DNA of 34,187 bases from Pyrinomonadaceae bacterium (GCA_025922875.1 JAICGZ010000024.1:1-34187); one strand, 5' to 3'; counted from the stretch's first letter, positions 14,839-25,001 are shown. Notes: generated by a model not told the origin, from the sequence alone. Translations and numbers: made by a program.

Positions 14839-15645
14839 ATGAATTCAATCGCCAAGGAAGAAAGTCTGCGAAAGATCTTTCGCGAGCTCGAGTCAGTGAT
14901 TGTCGCGTACTCGGGTGGTGTTGACAGCAGCTATGTCGCTTACGTCGCGAACGCCGAACTCGGACCACGTGCAGTTTGCATCACGGGTGAGTCGGCGAGC
15001 TTGCCTGCTTACCAGCGCGCTGAGATCGATCGCGTCGTCGAGCGGTTTGGTTTTCAACACGAAGTAGTTCAAACCGCGGAGTTAGAGCATCCCGGTTATC
15101 GCGCGAACAACGCGGATCGTTGCTTCTTCTGCAAAGACGAGTTGTACACCAAACTCGAATCTGTCGCGCGCACTCGCGGCATTCAATGCATTGTTGACGG
15201 ATCTACAGTGGACGATCTCGACGACTATCGCCCTGGTCGCAGGGCGGCCACTCAGCATGCAGTGCGTAGTCCACTAATCGAAGTCGGTTTAAGCAAGAGC
15301 GAAGTGCGCGAGTTGAGTCGCAGAGCAATGCTGCCAACCTGGGACAAACCCGCGAGTCCATGTCTTTCTTCCCGCATTGCATATGGAACAACCGTAACGA
15401 TCGAAAGATTGAGCAAGGTGGATCGCGGTGAAGAGATCTTGAGAGAGTTTGGCTTTCGCGAGTTCAGGGTGCGCCATCACGACCAGCTGGTCCGCCTCGA
15501 GATCGCACCTGCTGAGATGGACCGCGTACTGCGGAAAGAGTTGATCGAGGAGCTGGCGAAGCGTTTTCGTGACTTGGGATTCAAATACGTTACGCTCGAT
15601 CTTCAGGGGTTTAGAAGCGGCTCGATGAACGAAGTTCTAGATTGA
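14839..15645 (+). CDS. larE: LarE-family ATP-dependent sulfur transferase
   Basis: About 269 aa from ATG 14839. PP-loop SGGVDSS near residues 25-31 binds ATP to adenylate the substrate carboxylate. A CxxC pair (Cys95, Cys98 in DRCFFCKDEL) and a third Cys (Cys175 in SPCLSSRIAYG) are present. In the family the last is the sulfur-donor position, and members with three cysteines have been linked to a [4Fe-4S] cluster. LarE inserts sulfur into the pincer-pyridine precursor of the nickel cofactor, but no larB or larC is near, so the real role may differ. An in-frame GTG at 14782 lies inside a repeat and is rejected; ATG 14812 is also possible. gdhA follows after 18 bp. Confidence 0.88.
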   Translation: MNSIAKEESLRKIFRELESVIVAYSGGVDSSYVAYVANAELGPRAVCITGESASLPAYQRAEIDRVVERFGFQHEVVQTAELEHPGYRANNADRCFFCKDELYTKLESVARTRGIQCIVDGSTVDDLDDYRPGRRAATQHAVRSPLIEVGLSKSEVRELSRRAMLPTWDKPASPCLSSRIAYGTTVTIERLSKVDRGEEILREFGFREFRVRHHDQLVRLEIAPAEMDRVLRKELIEELAKRFRDLGFKYVTLDLQGFRSGSMNEVLD

Positions 15646-15663
15646 CACGATGGAGAAGCTCCA

Positions 15664-16956
<1,293 letters not shown>

Positions 16957-17371
16957 CCGAAAAAACATAAACAGAAAGCCGCTAAGTAGTGAAAAAGGCT
17001 TGATTTCCATTTTAAGGTAGAGTATGGTCTGGCATGATTTACGTCCCGGACCAGCGTTAAGAATTCTCAATATTTACGCGACGGTTTGAGGGACGAAATG
17101 ATTGACAAGTGAAAGTTCATTTCGATGAGAAATGAACTCAGTTCTGGAGCCACTCGGGAATAGTAATTGGTGGATATAGAGTATTCATTGTAAGGCCGAA
17201 GTACTCTGTTTACGCCGCGGTCCGAGCGTCGCCGCTGGACCTTGCTGGTCCAAGCGGTTCAACGGAATTGCAACTGTAGTTGGGGCCTCCGCGGAACAAG
17301 GTGGTGGTACTTGTTCGCATACGGCGGCACTATTACGAATTCTTTATTACTCATTTCGCAGGAGGAATGCG
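16957..17371 (+). promoter_or_regulatory. 415-bp hairpin-rich leader upstream of the OmpA-like gene
   Basis: No gene is visible. At least five hairpins follow one another: 17025-17032/17046-17053 (8 bp with one G-U), 17114-17123/17129-17138 (perfect 10 bp, GATGA loop), 17178-17186/17198-17207 (one bulge), 17232-17257 (CCGCT-GGACC/GGTCC-AAGCGG) and 17291-17300/17310-17318 (one bulge). CGTCCC (17042-17047) can alternatively pair with GGGACG (17090-17095). A strong AGGAGGA (17360-17366) precedes the ATG. A structured 5' UTR or small RNA is inferred. Confidence 0.4.
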
Positions 17372-19909
17372 ATGAGACTCGCACATAGGGCGCTTATAGC
17401 TGCGCTCGTTTCGTTGGTGCTGTGTGCCGCAGTATCAGCACAGACTGTGAGGTCGGAGAGAGATCCGCGCAATCAGTCTCCAGCAGTAGGTACCGGTGGT
17501 CCCGAAGGTGGTCCAACCGGTCTTTTTACTATTTACGATGGTTCAACGCTGCGTCGCGGGGAGTTCACGTTCAGCATTGCTTACAGCAACTACGATCGTG
17601 ATCCGGGCAACGCTGACATCGTGGACGTTCCGCTAAGCTTTAACGTCGGCGTGAACGATCACCTCGAGCTGTTCTTCAAGACAAATGGTTATCGAGGAAT
17701 CAAGGTCAATAATCCGCAGAATCTATCCGGCTTCTATTTGCCTAACTCGCAACTGTTCTGTGGCGCAGTGTTATGCAGCGGACCAGCGATCGTGTTGGCT
17801 CCGTCTGGACCAAATGTAGGAACTCTTGCGAATACAGCGGTATTTCGTCCGTTGAACAATCAGCCGTTCGTTCAGTTCCCGTTTGTGGGTGGTTCGGCGG
17901 GAACGTTTGGTTTGGGACCGGGCCCCGGTAATCTCGGGCTTTTGGGGATTTTTGGTTTCCCGGGCTTCAATGCCCAGCTCGGACCGCCAGTCGTGCAGCC
18001 CAACAGCGGCACGTTTGGTTCGGCTGATAACTTCCCGGGAATCGGCTCACCGGTTGGCAGCATCCTGCCGGGTATCGTGTTAGCGACCACAACGCTTCCA
18101 CAAACACCATTGACAAGGCCGATTACCGTGCCGCTTGTGTTTACCGTCGCACCGACTTACCTGGCGGATGCGCCGTTCGTAAATCGTTTGTACGGCGAAA
18201 GCAGCTTTACGAACTTCGTGGTGGGCGCAAAGATCCGCTTTACCGGGCCGAACAATCCGCTCGGTGTTGGTTTCATCCCATTTTATCGCTGGTATCCGGA
18301 TAAGGCTGATGATGCCTCAGGTTTCAATCAGATGCAGCGTGGCGCGGGGCCCGGTGGTGACATCGGTGACTTCGGCCTGATTGGTTTCGTGGATGGTCGC
18401 CTTGGCACACATGTGAACCTGTCAGCTAACGGTGGTTATATCCTGAACAGCAATCCGAAAGGCCTTGGTGACGATTTCGTGTTGTTGGATCGTCCCGATG
18501 AACTTCTTGCCGGCGTCGGATTGGACTTCCCGCTCAACGAGCATTTCCAACCGATCGTCGAAGTCAGATCCACTACCTATGTTGGTGGCCGTACGCCAAA
18601 CGCCTTCAACAACAATCCCGTTGACGTTATTGGCGGTCTCAAGATTTACCCGCGTCGCTGGTTTGGATTCGGTCTTGCTTATCGCAGGCACCTGAACCAA
18701 CAGGACATGGATCATTTTGAGCCGGTAGACGCCAACATCGCCATTCAGCAAGTGACGAATGTAACGGTTCCCGGACAAGGTTTGCTTGTTGTTCCCGGGA
18801 CCAGCAGACCGGTCACTTCGCAGGGCTTCCCGATTAACTTTATCTTTTCAGAAGAACCGAATGGTTTTATCGGTCAATTCTGGATTGGCCATCGCAACGC
18901 GAGGACGCCACCGGCGCCGCCGAATCAGCCACCAGTGGTTCGCGCCGTTACTCCGTCGATGACTTCGGTGTTGCGGCCATGCCCGCCGCCGACAAGCTCG
19001 ACCACCTGCACGCCGACAGGCAGTGAGGTTACGCTGGTTGCTGATGCTACAGACGTCGATAACGATCAGTTGCTTTATACCTGGTCCGTAACCGGCGGCC
19101 GGCTCAGCGGTGAAGGCCGGCAAGTAACCTGGGACCTGACTGGTGTAGCAAATGGCACCTATACGGCGACGGTCGAAGTCAATGACGGTAATCAGCACAC
19201 GGCAACGGGCAGTGCTACCGTAACGGTAGCGGATTGCACGGGCTGCGTCGCACCGCCACCGCCATGTCCGACTGTTTCAGTGAGCTGCCCGAGTGACGTC
19301 GAAGCGGGTCAACCGATCACGTTTACGGCAAGTGTCACGGGTGGTGCTGAAGGAGCGGCATTTACTTATAACTGGTCAGTATCCGCGGGAACGATCTCGA
19401 GTGGCCAGGGAACGTCGACGATCACTGTTGACACCGCTGGTGTCAGTACGAGCGTCACCGCCACGGTCAATATCGGCGGCGCAGATCCGAGCTGCACTGG
19501 AACCACAGCGTCTTGCACGACGGGTGTGAGGCCAGCCCCGCAGCCGGCGCGCAAGTTTGACGAGTATGGCAATATCCGGTTCAACGATGAGAAGGCCAGA
19601 CTCGACAACTACGCCATCCAGCTCCAGAACGAGCCAGGCTCGACAGGCACGATCATCGTTTACGGTAGCTGTGCTGGCGAAGGCCAACAGCGAGGAGACC
19701 GCGCTAAAGACTATCTCGTCAATACGCGTGGAATCGAAGCTGGACGCATTACCGTCGTCGATGGTGGTTGCCGTGCAGACCTGACAGTTCAACTTTGGGT
19801 GGTGCCACAAGGTGCAGCAGCACCGGAAGTTGACACCACTGGCGCCATCTCACCCTGTCCGGAATGCCGAAGAGGTCCACGCCGGCGCGGCAGACGAGAT
19901 GACGAATAA
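17372..19909 (+). CDS. outer-membrane OmpA-like protein with Gly-rich and PKD-like regions
   Basis: 845 aa. Signal peptide 1-24 (ALIAALVSLVLCAAVSAQT). Residues 45 to about 500 look like a beta-barrel with alternating strands (GEFTFSIAYSNYDRDPG, WFGFGLAYRRHL), interrupted by a Gly/Pro/Phe-rich low-complexity stretch (about 170-235). Two PKD/Ig-like domains follow (about 530-620 and 630-715), each with cysteine pairs, then a C-terminal OmpA-type domain (about 727-820: FNDEKARLDNYAIQLQ, RGDRAKDYLVNTRGI). The C-terminus is Arg-rich (RRGPRRRGRRDDE). It probably links the outer membrane to peptidoglycan. Strong ribosome site AGGAGGA. It is transcribed alone and ends in a perfect terminator. Confidence 0.88.
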   Translation: MRLAHRALIAALVSLVLCAAVSAQTVRSERDPRNQSPAVGTGGPEGGPTGLFTIYDGSTLRRGEFTFSIAYSNYDRDPGNADIVDVPLSFNVGVNDHLELFFKTNGYRGIKVNNPQNLSGFYLPNSQLFCGAVLCSGPAIVLAPSGPNVGTLANTAVFRPLNNQPFVQFPFVGGSAGTFGLGPGPGNLGLLGIFGFPGFNAQLGPPVVQPNSGTFGSADNFPGIGSPVGSILPGIVLATTTLPQTPLTRPITVPLVFTVAPTYLADAPFVNRLYGESSFTNFVVGAKIRFTGPNNPLGVGFIPFYRWYPDKADDASGFNQMQRGAGPGGDIGDFGLIGFVDGRLGTHVNLSANGGYILNSNPKGLGDDFVLLDRPDELLAGVGLDFPLNEHFQPIVEVRSTTYVGGRTPNAFNNNPVDVIGGLKIYPRRWFGFGLAYRRHLNQQDMDHFEPVDANIAIQQVTNVTVPGQGLLVVPGTSRPVTSQGFPINFIFSEEPNGFIGQFWIGHRNARTPPAPPNQPPVVRAVTPSMTSVLRPCPPPTSSTTCTPTGSEVTLVADATDVDNDQLLYTWSVTGGRLSGEGRQVTWDLTGVANGTYTATVEVNDGNQHTATGSATVTVADCTGCVAPPPPCPTVSVSCPSDVEAGQPITFTASVTGGAEGAAFTYNWSVSAGTISSGQGTSTITVDTAGVSTSVTATVNIGGADPSCTGTTASCTTGVRPAPQPARKFDEYGNIRFNDEKARLDNYAIQLQNEPGSTGTIIVYGSCAGEGQQRGDRAKDYLVNTRGIEAGRITVVDGGCRADLTVQLWVVPQGAAAPEVDTTGAISPCPECRRGPRRRGRRDDE

Positions 19910-19934
19910 CCGGTAACACTAACCCTTAACCAAA

Positions 19935-19971
19935 CGGGCGATGCTTCCAAAGAGCATCGCCCGATTGTTTT
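19935..19971 (+). terminator. rho-independent terminator of the OmpA-like gene
   Basis: CGGGCGATGCT (19935-19945) and AGCATCGCCCG (19953-19963) form a perfect 11-bp GC-rich stem with a 7-nt loop, followed by ATTGTTTT. This is the clearest intrinsic terminator in the window. Confidence 0.85.
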
Positions 19972-19976
19972 GAGCC

Positions 19977-20140
19977 GCCACAAAGAGTGTTTGAGGTACA
20001 AAAAGAGAAATACATAAAAGAAGGAATCAAGGAGGATTACACAGAAGAATAAAAGAGAATACAACGAGGAATACAAGGACGGGGTCCACTCGTATTTCTG
20101 AATGTTTCTTCATTTTGTGCTTTTGGTGCTTCTTTGTGGC
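19977..20140. repeat. 164-bp inverted-repeat element with GCCACAAAGA tips
   Basis: GCCACAAAGA (19977-19986) is the reverse complement of TCTTTGTGGC (20131-20140). Inside, imperfect arms continue (GAGGTACAAAAAG / CTTTTGGTGC; AAATAC / GTATTT). It fills most of the 378-bp space between the OmpA-like gene and the next start. The rest (20141-20287) shows no gene. No transposase is encoded. Confidence 0.6.
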
Positions 20141-20287
20141 TAATCTGTTTTGTACAACTGCTACTTCTTTTCGCGGCATCCTACGCTCGCGCCCCAGCTT
20201 TTGAACACAAAGGAACCAAACTGTAATAAACTAGGGGTCACGGTGAGCGATTGCTCCTGACGATTGAAGACCCTGGATGAACTAACG

Positions 20288-22627
20288 ATGAAAAGAATTG
20301 CGACGCTACTCCCCCTTGTTATTACTCTTTTCGCTCTCGTCTCTTTCCCGATTACGGCGGTCACGTTTGCAGCAGGAGATAACGCCGATCCTGCACTGTA
20401 TTCGAACGACTGGCGCACTACCGGCCCTCCGGGAGGGGATGTCCGCGGGCTAGTGGTTGACCCTGCCAATCCGGATCGTTTCTACTTCGGAACTCTCGAT
20501 GGGCAGATTTACACGTCAGCGGATGGCGGCAAGCAGTGGCAGCTCTTGCACAACTTCGGCAAGCCCCGGCTGTTCGTCGATCACATCATTGTCGACTCGC
20601 GTAATCCGCGCGTCTTGTATGTCGGCGGGCACAGGCACAACCTGCCCGGAGGATTCTTTAAATCGACCGACGGCGGCGCCACCTGGCGTGAGAGCGCACA
20701 GTTAAAAGACCAGGCTATTCACTCGCTCGCGCAGTCAGAGTCGAATCCCGATACTTTGATTGCCGGCACCTTCACCACGATCTTTCGTTCGGAAGACGCC
20801 GGTGAGACGTGGAAACAACTGCCGACCGAGAAGTTTGCCGGACTCCATCACGTTGAGTCTCTGGCGATCGATCCCCGTACCCCGGACACCATTTATGCAG
20901 GCACTTTCTATTTGCCTTACAAATCAGTGGACGGTGGCCAAAACTGGAAATCGATCAGAAACGGAATAATCGACGACTCTGACATCTTTGCCATCGACAT
21001 CGATCCGCGCGATCCGAACCACGTTATTGCTTCCGCCTGCAGCGGTATCTATGAAACCAAGAATGCGGGCGAGAGCTGGCGTAAAGTCCAGGGCATTCCG
21101 TCACAGTCGCGAAGAACTCGCGCCATACTGCAACATCCATCCGTTCCGGGCATTGTTTTCGCCGGCACCACCGAAGGCTTTTGGCGATCAGACAAAGGCG
21201 GCGACCCCGACTCGTGGATGGTGACTACCTCGCGACAACTCGAGATCAACTCGATCGCGGTTCACCCATCACGTCCTGACATGGTTTATATCGGCACCAA
21301 CAACTACGGTGTGATGGTTTCGAACGATGGCGGAAAGTCGTTTACGCCAATGAACGGCGGATTCAGCGGACGATTTGCCAACGCTATTCTCGCCGATCGC
21401 GAAACGCCGAATCGAATTTATGCTTCGACGATCAATACGGCGACTGGCGGTGGGTTCCTCTTCGTCAGCAACGACAACGGTGAGAGTTGGCGCCCATCGA
21501 TGCGCAGCATGCCTTCACGGCTCATCACCTATTCCATCTTGCAGGATGTGCGTGATGCGAACGTGATCTACCTTGGTACGAACCTCGGAGTCTATCGCTC
21601 GGTTGATCGCGCAGCTTCGTGGGCGCCTGTGTGGGCCGGGGAGAAAAAGAAAGCGCCCGCGAAGAAAACAGCGAAGCGCAGGGGTCCGCGACGCAGCTCC
21701 GGACCAGCACCAACAGGGAATTCAATTCAACGCGCACAGGAAGCGCTGAATGCGGCTGGTTATCATCTGGGTGAGGCTGATGGCAAAGCTGGCCGAGCCA
21801 CTACAGCGGCAGTGAAGAAGTTTCAGGGCGATCGACATCTTCCCGTGACAGGCAAACTCGATACGATTACGCTGGCGGCGCTCGGTATCGGAAAAGAAGC
21901 TGGTCCAACGTCCACGGACAAAGATAGTTTCATTCTTGCCGATGCCGTCAATGCTTTGGCCCATACTGTTGACCCCGAGACTCAGCAACCGGCCATTCTG
22001 GCGGCGACCAACACGGGCCTGTATCGCAGTCTCGATCCGGAGAAGGGTTGGCAGAAGCTTTCTTATGGATCGTTCGATCCGCGCACGACGTCCATCTCCA
22101 CCAATCTGAAAAAACCGGAAACTATCTGGGTTGGAACGCCGAGCTCCGGAGCGCTTATCTCGCATGATAGCGGAGCGACCTGGCGGCAGGTTACAGGTGT
22201 ACCGAAAGACGTTCCGGTGAACACCATCGTGCAGGATCCGCAACGGCCGGATTACATTTACGTAGGGACCAAGCAGGCGCTGTTCATGTCACACGATGGT
22301 GGTGCGACGTGGCGACTTCGCGGTAACAATCTTCCCTTCGGAGATTTCACCAGCGTTCTGGTAAACCCGCGGAATGGCGACGAGGTCTTCGCAGGTAATG
22401 CTTATCAGACCAGTGAAATCGGAGGCGGAGTTTATCGCAGCACGAATGCCGGATTGACCTGGGCGCGCATCGATCCGAAGGAGAGGCGTTTACCCAGTCA
22501 AAGAATTTGGGCATTGGCATTTGATGCGCACGATCAGAACGTGCTCTTTGTAGGTTCGCATTCGGCTGGCGTGTACGTTGTGCCGCGAGGTAACGACACA
22601 CTCTCGGCTGCGCAACAGGAGCGTTAA
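20288..22627 (+). CDS. exported YCF48/sortilin-like beta-propeller with embedded peptidoglycan-binding domain
   Basis: About 779 aa from ATG 20288, giving signal peptide MKRIATLLPLVITLFALVSF; a TTG at 20264 would add eight polar residues and is less likely. The chain is built of BNR/YCF48-type blades with the recurring pattern S-x-D-G-G-x-x-W (SADGGKQWQL, STDGGATWRE, SEDAGETWKQ, SHDGGATWRL). After about six blades a Lys/Arg-rich linker (KKKAPAKKTAKRRGPRR, about 455-475) leads to a peptidoglycan-binding-1 domain (about 483-540, QRAQEALNAAGYHLGEADGK to LDTITLAALGI), then the propeller resumes. Probably periplasmic and anchored to the wall. It stands alone between two repeat regions. Confidence 0.88.
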   Translation: MKRIATLLPLVITLFALVSFPITAVTFAAGDNADPALYSNDWRTTGPPGGDVRGLVVDPANPDRFYFGTLDGQIYTSADGGKQWQLLHNFGKPRLFVDHIIVDSRNPRVLYVGGHRHNLPGGFFKSTDGGATWRESAQLKDQAIHSLAQSESNPDTLIAGTFTTIFRSEDAGETWKQLPTEKFAGLHHVESLAIDPRTPDTIYAGTFYLPYKSVDGGQNWKSIRNGIIDDSDIFAIDIDPRDPNHVIASACSGIYETKNAGESWRKVQGIPSQSRRTRAILQHPSVPGIVFAGTTEGFWRSDKGGDPDSWMVTTSRQLEINSIAVHPSRPDMVYIGTNNYGVMVSNDGGKSFTPMNGGFSGRFANAILADRETPNRIYASTINTATGGGFLFVSNDNGESWRPSMRSMPSRLITYSILQDVRDANVIYLGTNLGVYRSVDRAASWAPVWAGEKKKAPAKKTAKRRGPRRSSGPAPTGNSIQRAQEALNAAGYHLGEADGKAGRATTAAVKKFQGDRHLPVTGKLDTITLAALGIGKEAGPTSTDKDSFILADAVNALAHTVDPETQQPAILAATNTGLYRSLDPEKGWQKLSYGSFDPRTTSISTNLKKPETIWVGTPSSGALISHDSGATWRQVTGVPKDVPVNTIVQDPQRPDYIYVGTKQALFMSHDGGATWRLRGNNLPFGDFTSVLVNPRNGDEVFAGNAYQTSEIGGGVYRSTNAGLTWARIDPKERRLPSQRIWALAFDAHDQNVLFVGSHSAGVYVVPRGNDTLSAAQQER

Positions 22628-22635
22628 GGAAAGGT

Positions 22636-22724
22636 TTTCCCGCAAAGACGCAGAGTGTGCAAAGCCGCAAAGACAGATTAAGTTATCCTTTGCGGCTTTG
22701 CACACTCTGCGTCTTTGCGGGAAA
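22636..22724. repeat. perfect 37-bp inverted repeat (CCGCAAAGACGCAGAG family)
   Basis: Arm 22636-22672 (starts TTTCCCGCAAAGACGCAG) and arm 22688-22724 are exact reverse complements, with a 15-nt loop. It begins 8 bp after the TAA of the propeller gene. No T-run follows. Perfect arms suggest recent spread or active conservation of the stem. Confidence 0.85.
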
Positions 22725-22758
22725 CTTCTTCTTGCGACGAAACTTGCGCCTCTATTGC

Positions 22759-22787
22759 TTGACATGCACTATACAGGCGTGTACTCT
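22759..22787 (+). promoter_or_regulatory. candidate promoter of rpsA with a ~270-nt leader
   Basis: TTGACA (22759-22764), 17-bp spacer, TACTCT (22782-22787; a weak -10). The rest of the 436-bp gap up to 23063 has no ORF. It holds a GCCGCC/GGCGGC hairpin near 22788-22815 and a CTGTC/GACAG hairpin near 22965-22975. A long leader before rpsA would fit ribosomal-protein feedback control, which is inference. Confidence 0.4.
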
Positions 22788-23063
22788 GCCGCCCTACCCG
22801 GTAAAAAAGGCGGCGGGTGTTTGTCGGACCAAGCGGGGTAACTACGGCAGGGCGGTAATCGAAACAAATTAGCTCGACATTTCAAATCCAAACGGCTCGC
22901 TTCCTCGCCAGCCTTCAATTCCCGACAACGCCAAGGTCAATCCAGCTAAAGGCCGCTGTACACTGTCTGACAGTCAGCGAAAGCCTGCGCTGATTGTTCG
23001 GCTGAGTGAGGCGCGATAAGATCTTCCACGCGCTGAGATTTACCGGGCCTTACAGGAGTACGC

Positions 23064-24905
23064 ATGTCTAGTGAACAACCCAAGCTGAATAACAGCGAGG
23101 TCAACAATAATTCAACCTCCGGCGAGTCGAAGACTCCGCCGCAACCAAACCCTATGGCTTCTCAACCTGCACCAGCACCACGCAACACCGAACCGGATGA
23201 GTCCGACGAATCCCGCGCGAGCGGCGACGTCGACTTTGGACAACTTCTCGATCAGTTCGAACAGGAACAAGCGACCCTCGAAGAAGGCGAAGTCGTTCGC
23301 GGCACTGTCGTAGGCTTGAGCGAACGCGGAGTCGTCATTGACTTCGGTTACAAGTCGGAAGGCATTGTTAACCCTGCTGAGTTTACTGAGAACGGTCAAC
23401 TTACCGTGAAGGCCGGCGATGAAGTGGAAGTGCTCGTCAAGAGCATGGAAACCGCCGATGGGCTTCCGGTACTTTCACGCGCCGATGCGGTGCGCATGAA
23501 AGCCTGGGACGATCTCGAAAAGGCGTACCGCGACGGCACCAACGTAAAAGGCCGCGTCATCGATCGCATCAAAGGCGGCTTGCGTGTTGACATCGACGGT
23601 ATTGCGGCGTTCCTTCCGGGCTCGCAAGTTGACGTTCGTCCAGTGAGAAACCTCGACAGCCTGCGGAATCAAATAATCGAAGCCAAAGTAATCAAGCTCA
23701 ACCGCAAGCGGTCCAATGTCGTGTTGTCGCGCAAAGCTGTTATCGAACAGGAGAACACCGGGCGAAAAGATCAAACGCTGCAGCAGATTGAAGAAGACAT
23801 CGTCGTTGAAGGCCAGATCAAGAACCTCACTGACTATGGCGCATTCGTCGATCTTGGAGGAGTCGATGGATTGTTGCACGTGACTGACATGTCATGGGGC
23901 CGTTTACAGAATCCGAACGAGTTGTTCCGCGTCGGCGATAACATTCAGGTCAAGGTGCTTAAATTCGATCGCGAACGCGAGCGTGTTTCGCTGGGTTACA
24001 AACAACTGCTGCCCGATCCGTGGTCCAGTGTCGAAGAACGTTTTCCAGTCGGCACGAGAGTAAATGGCCGGGTCGCCAGCGTCGCCGATTACGGCGCCTT
24101 CGTCGAGCTCGAGAACGGCGTCGAAGGACTGGTTCACGTTTCCGAGATGAGCTGGTCGAAACGCGTCAAGCATCCGAGCAAAGTGGTCAACCCTGGAGAC
24201 CTCGTTGAGGTTGAAGTTCTGAGCGTCGATCCGAGAGCGCGTCGCATCAGTCTCGGCATGAAGCAGGTGCAGGAAAATCCCTGGCAAACACTGCACGAGC
24301 GTTACCAGGTTGGCACACGCGTTCACGGGCGTGTCAGAAACCTGACCGATTTTGGCGCGTTCATCGAGATCGAGGATGGGGTCGATGGACTTGTTCACGT
24401 TTCGGATATTTCGTGGTCGAGACGTATTAAGCATCCCAGCGAAGTCCTGAAGAAGGGACAGGAGATCGACGCTGTTATCACCAGCATCGATAGCGAGAAC
24501 CGCCGTCTGTCGCTTTCAATCAAGGATCTCGAACCAAATGCCTGGGAGAAGTTCACGACCGAACACAAGCCGGGCGACGTGGTTCATGGAAAAGTCGCAC
24601 GCTTCGCCAACTTCGGCGCGTTCGTCGAACTGGATGATAATCTTGAAGGTCTCTGTCACATCTCTGAGCTTTCGGAAGAACGTGTGGCGAAGCCGGAAGA
24701 CGTTGTTCAATTAGGGCAGGAGATGGATTTCAAGATCCTGAGAATCGATCCCGAGACAAAGAAGATTGGCCTTTCGGCAAGGGCTGTCGGTAAGGATGAA
24801 CCCATAGTCGATACGAAGATCTATTCGTCGGAAGCGGGCGGAGGCATGGCGTCGCTCGGTGAGCTGGCGGACTTTGGTCTCAATAAAACCGACACCGACG
24901 AATAA
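23064..24905 (+). CDS. rpsA: 30S ribosomal protein S1
   Basis: 613 aa with six S1 OB-fold domains: about 77-145 (GEVVRGTVVGLSERGVVIDF), 160-230 (GTNVKGRVIDRIKGGL), 245-315 (VVEGQIKNLTDYGAFVDLGG), 330-400 (VNGRVASVADYGAFVEL), 417-487 (VHGRVRNLTDFGAFIEI) and 503-575 (VHGKVARFANFGAFVEL). It binds mRNA on the 30S subunit to help initiation. The first 75 residues are a low-complexity Asn/Ser/Pro/Glu-rich extension not found in E. coli S1. GGAG (23055-23058) precedes ATG 23064. The middle domains are most alike, as in other S1 proteins. Confidence 0.96.
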   Translation: MSSEQPKLNNSEVNNNSTSGESKTPPQPNPMASQPAPAPRNTEPDESDESRASGDVDFGQLLDQFEQEQATLEEGEVVRGTVVGLSERGVVIDFGYKSEGIVNPAEFTENGQLTVKAGDEVEVLVKSMETADGLPVLSRADAVRMKAWDDLEKAYRDGTNVKGRVIDRIKGGLRVDIDGIAAFLPGSQVDVRPVRNLDSLRNQIIEAKVIKLNRKRSNVVLSRKAVIEQENTGRKDQTLQQIEEDIVVEGQIKNLTDYGAFVDLGGVDGLLHVTDMSWGRLQNPNELFRVGDNIQVKVLKFDRERERVSLGYKQLLPDPWSSVEERFPVGTRVNGRVASVADYGAFVELENGVEGLVHVSEMSWSKRVKHPSKVVNPGDLVEVEVLSVDPRARRISLGMKQVQENPWQTLHERYQVGTRVHGRVRNLTDFGAFIEIEDGVDGLVHVSDISWSRRIKHPSEVLKKGQEIDAVITSIDSENRRLSLSIKDLEPNAWEKFTTEHKPGDVVHGKVARFANFGAFVELDDNLEGLCHISELSEERVAKPEDVVQLGQEMDFKILRIDPETKKIGLSARAVGKDEPIVDTKIYSSEAGGGMASLGELADFGLNKTDTDE

Positions 24906-24907
24906 CA

Positions 24908-24956
24908 ACCACAGATTCCACAGATTGCATCAACCCGCATCGGTGTAATCTGTGGA
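24908..24956. repeat. CCACAGATT palindrome after rpsA
   Basis: CCACAGATTCCACAGATT (24909-24926) pairs with the arm ending AATCTGTGG (24947-24955), with mismatches in the inner part. It starts 3 bp after the rpsA stop. Same family as the CCACGGAT elements. Confidence 0.6.
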
Positions 24957-24988
24957 TTCGTCTTGCCCCATCCATTAAGTTTCTGATA

Positions 24989-25001
24989 GTGTACGGTACA
25001 C
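24989..25001. promoter_or_regulatory. GTGTAC-G-GTACAC palindromic operator candidate
   Basis: A perfect 6-1-6 dyad lies 48 bp upstream of the HU-family start, with AT-rich flanks (GATA and ATAA). It is where a promoter would be expected, so a repressor or activator site is plausible. The dyad is much shorter than the window's repeat palindromes and unrelated in sequence. Confidence 0.4.

Noticed and set aside
17102-17130. TTGACA at 17102 as a promoter for the OmpA-like gene
   Set aside because: No acceptable -10 at 16-18 bp (ATGAGA); the region is better explained by the 10-bp hairpin.
22636-22724. Rho-independent terminator after the propeller gene
   Set aside because: The stem is far longer than normal and no U-run follows, so it is listed as a repeat.
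23904-24434. 176-aa minus-strand frame opposite rpsA
   Set aside because: It arises from the repeated S1 domains on the other strand; no family features.
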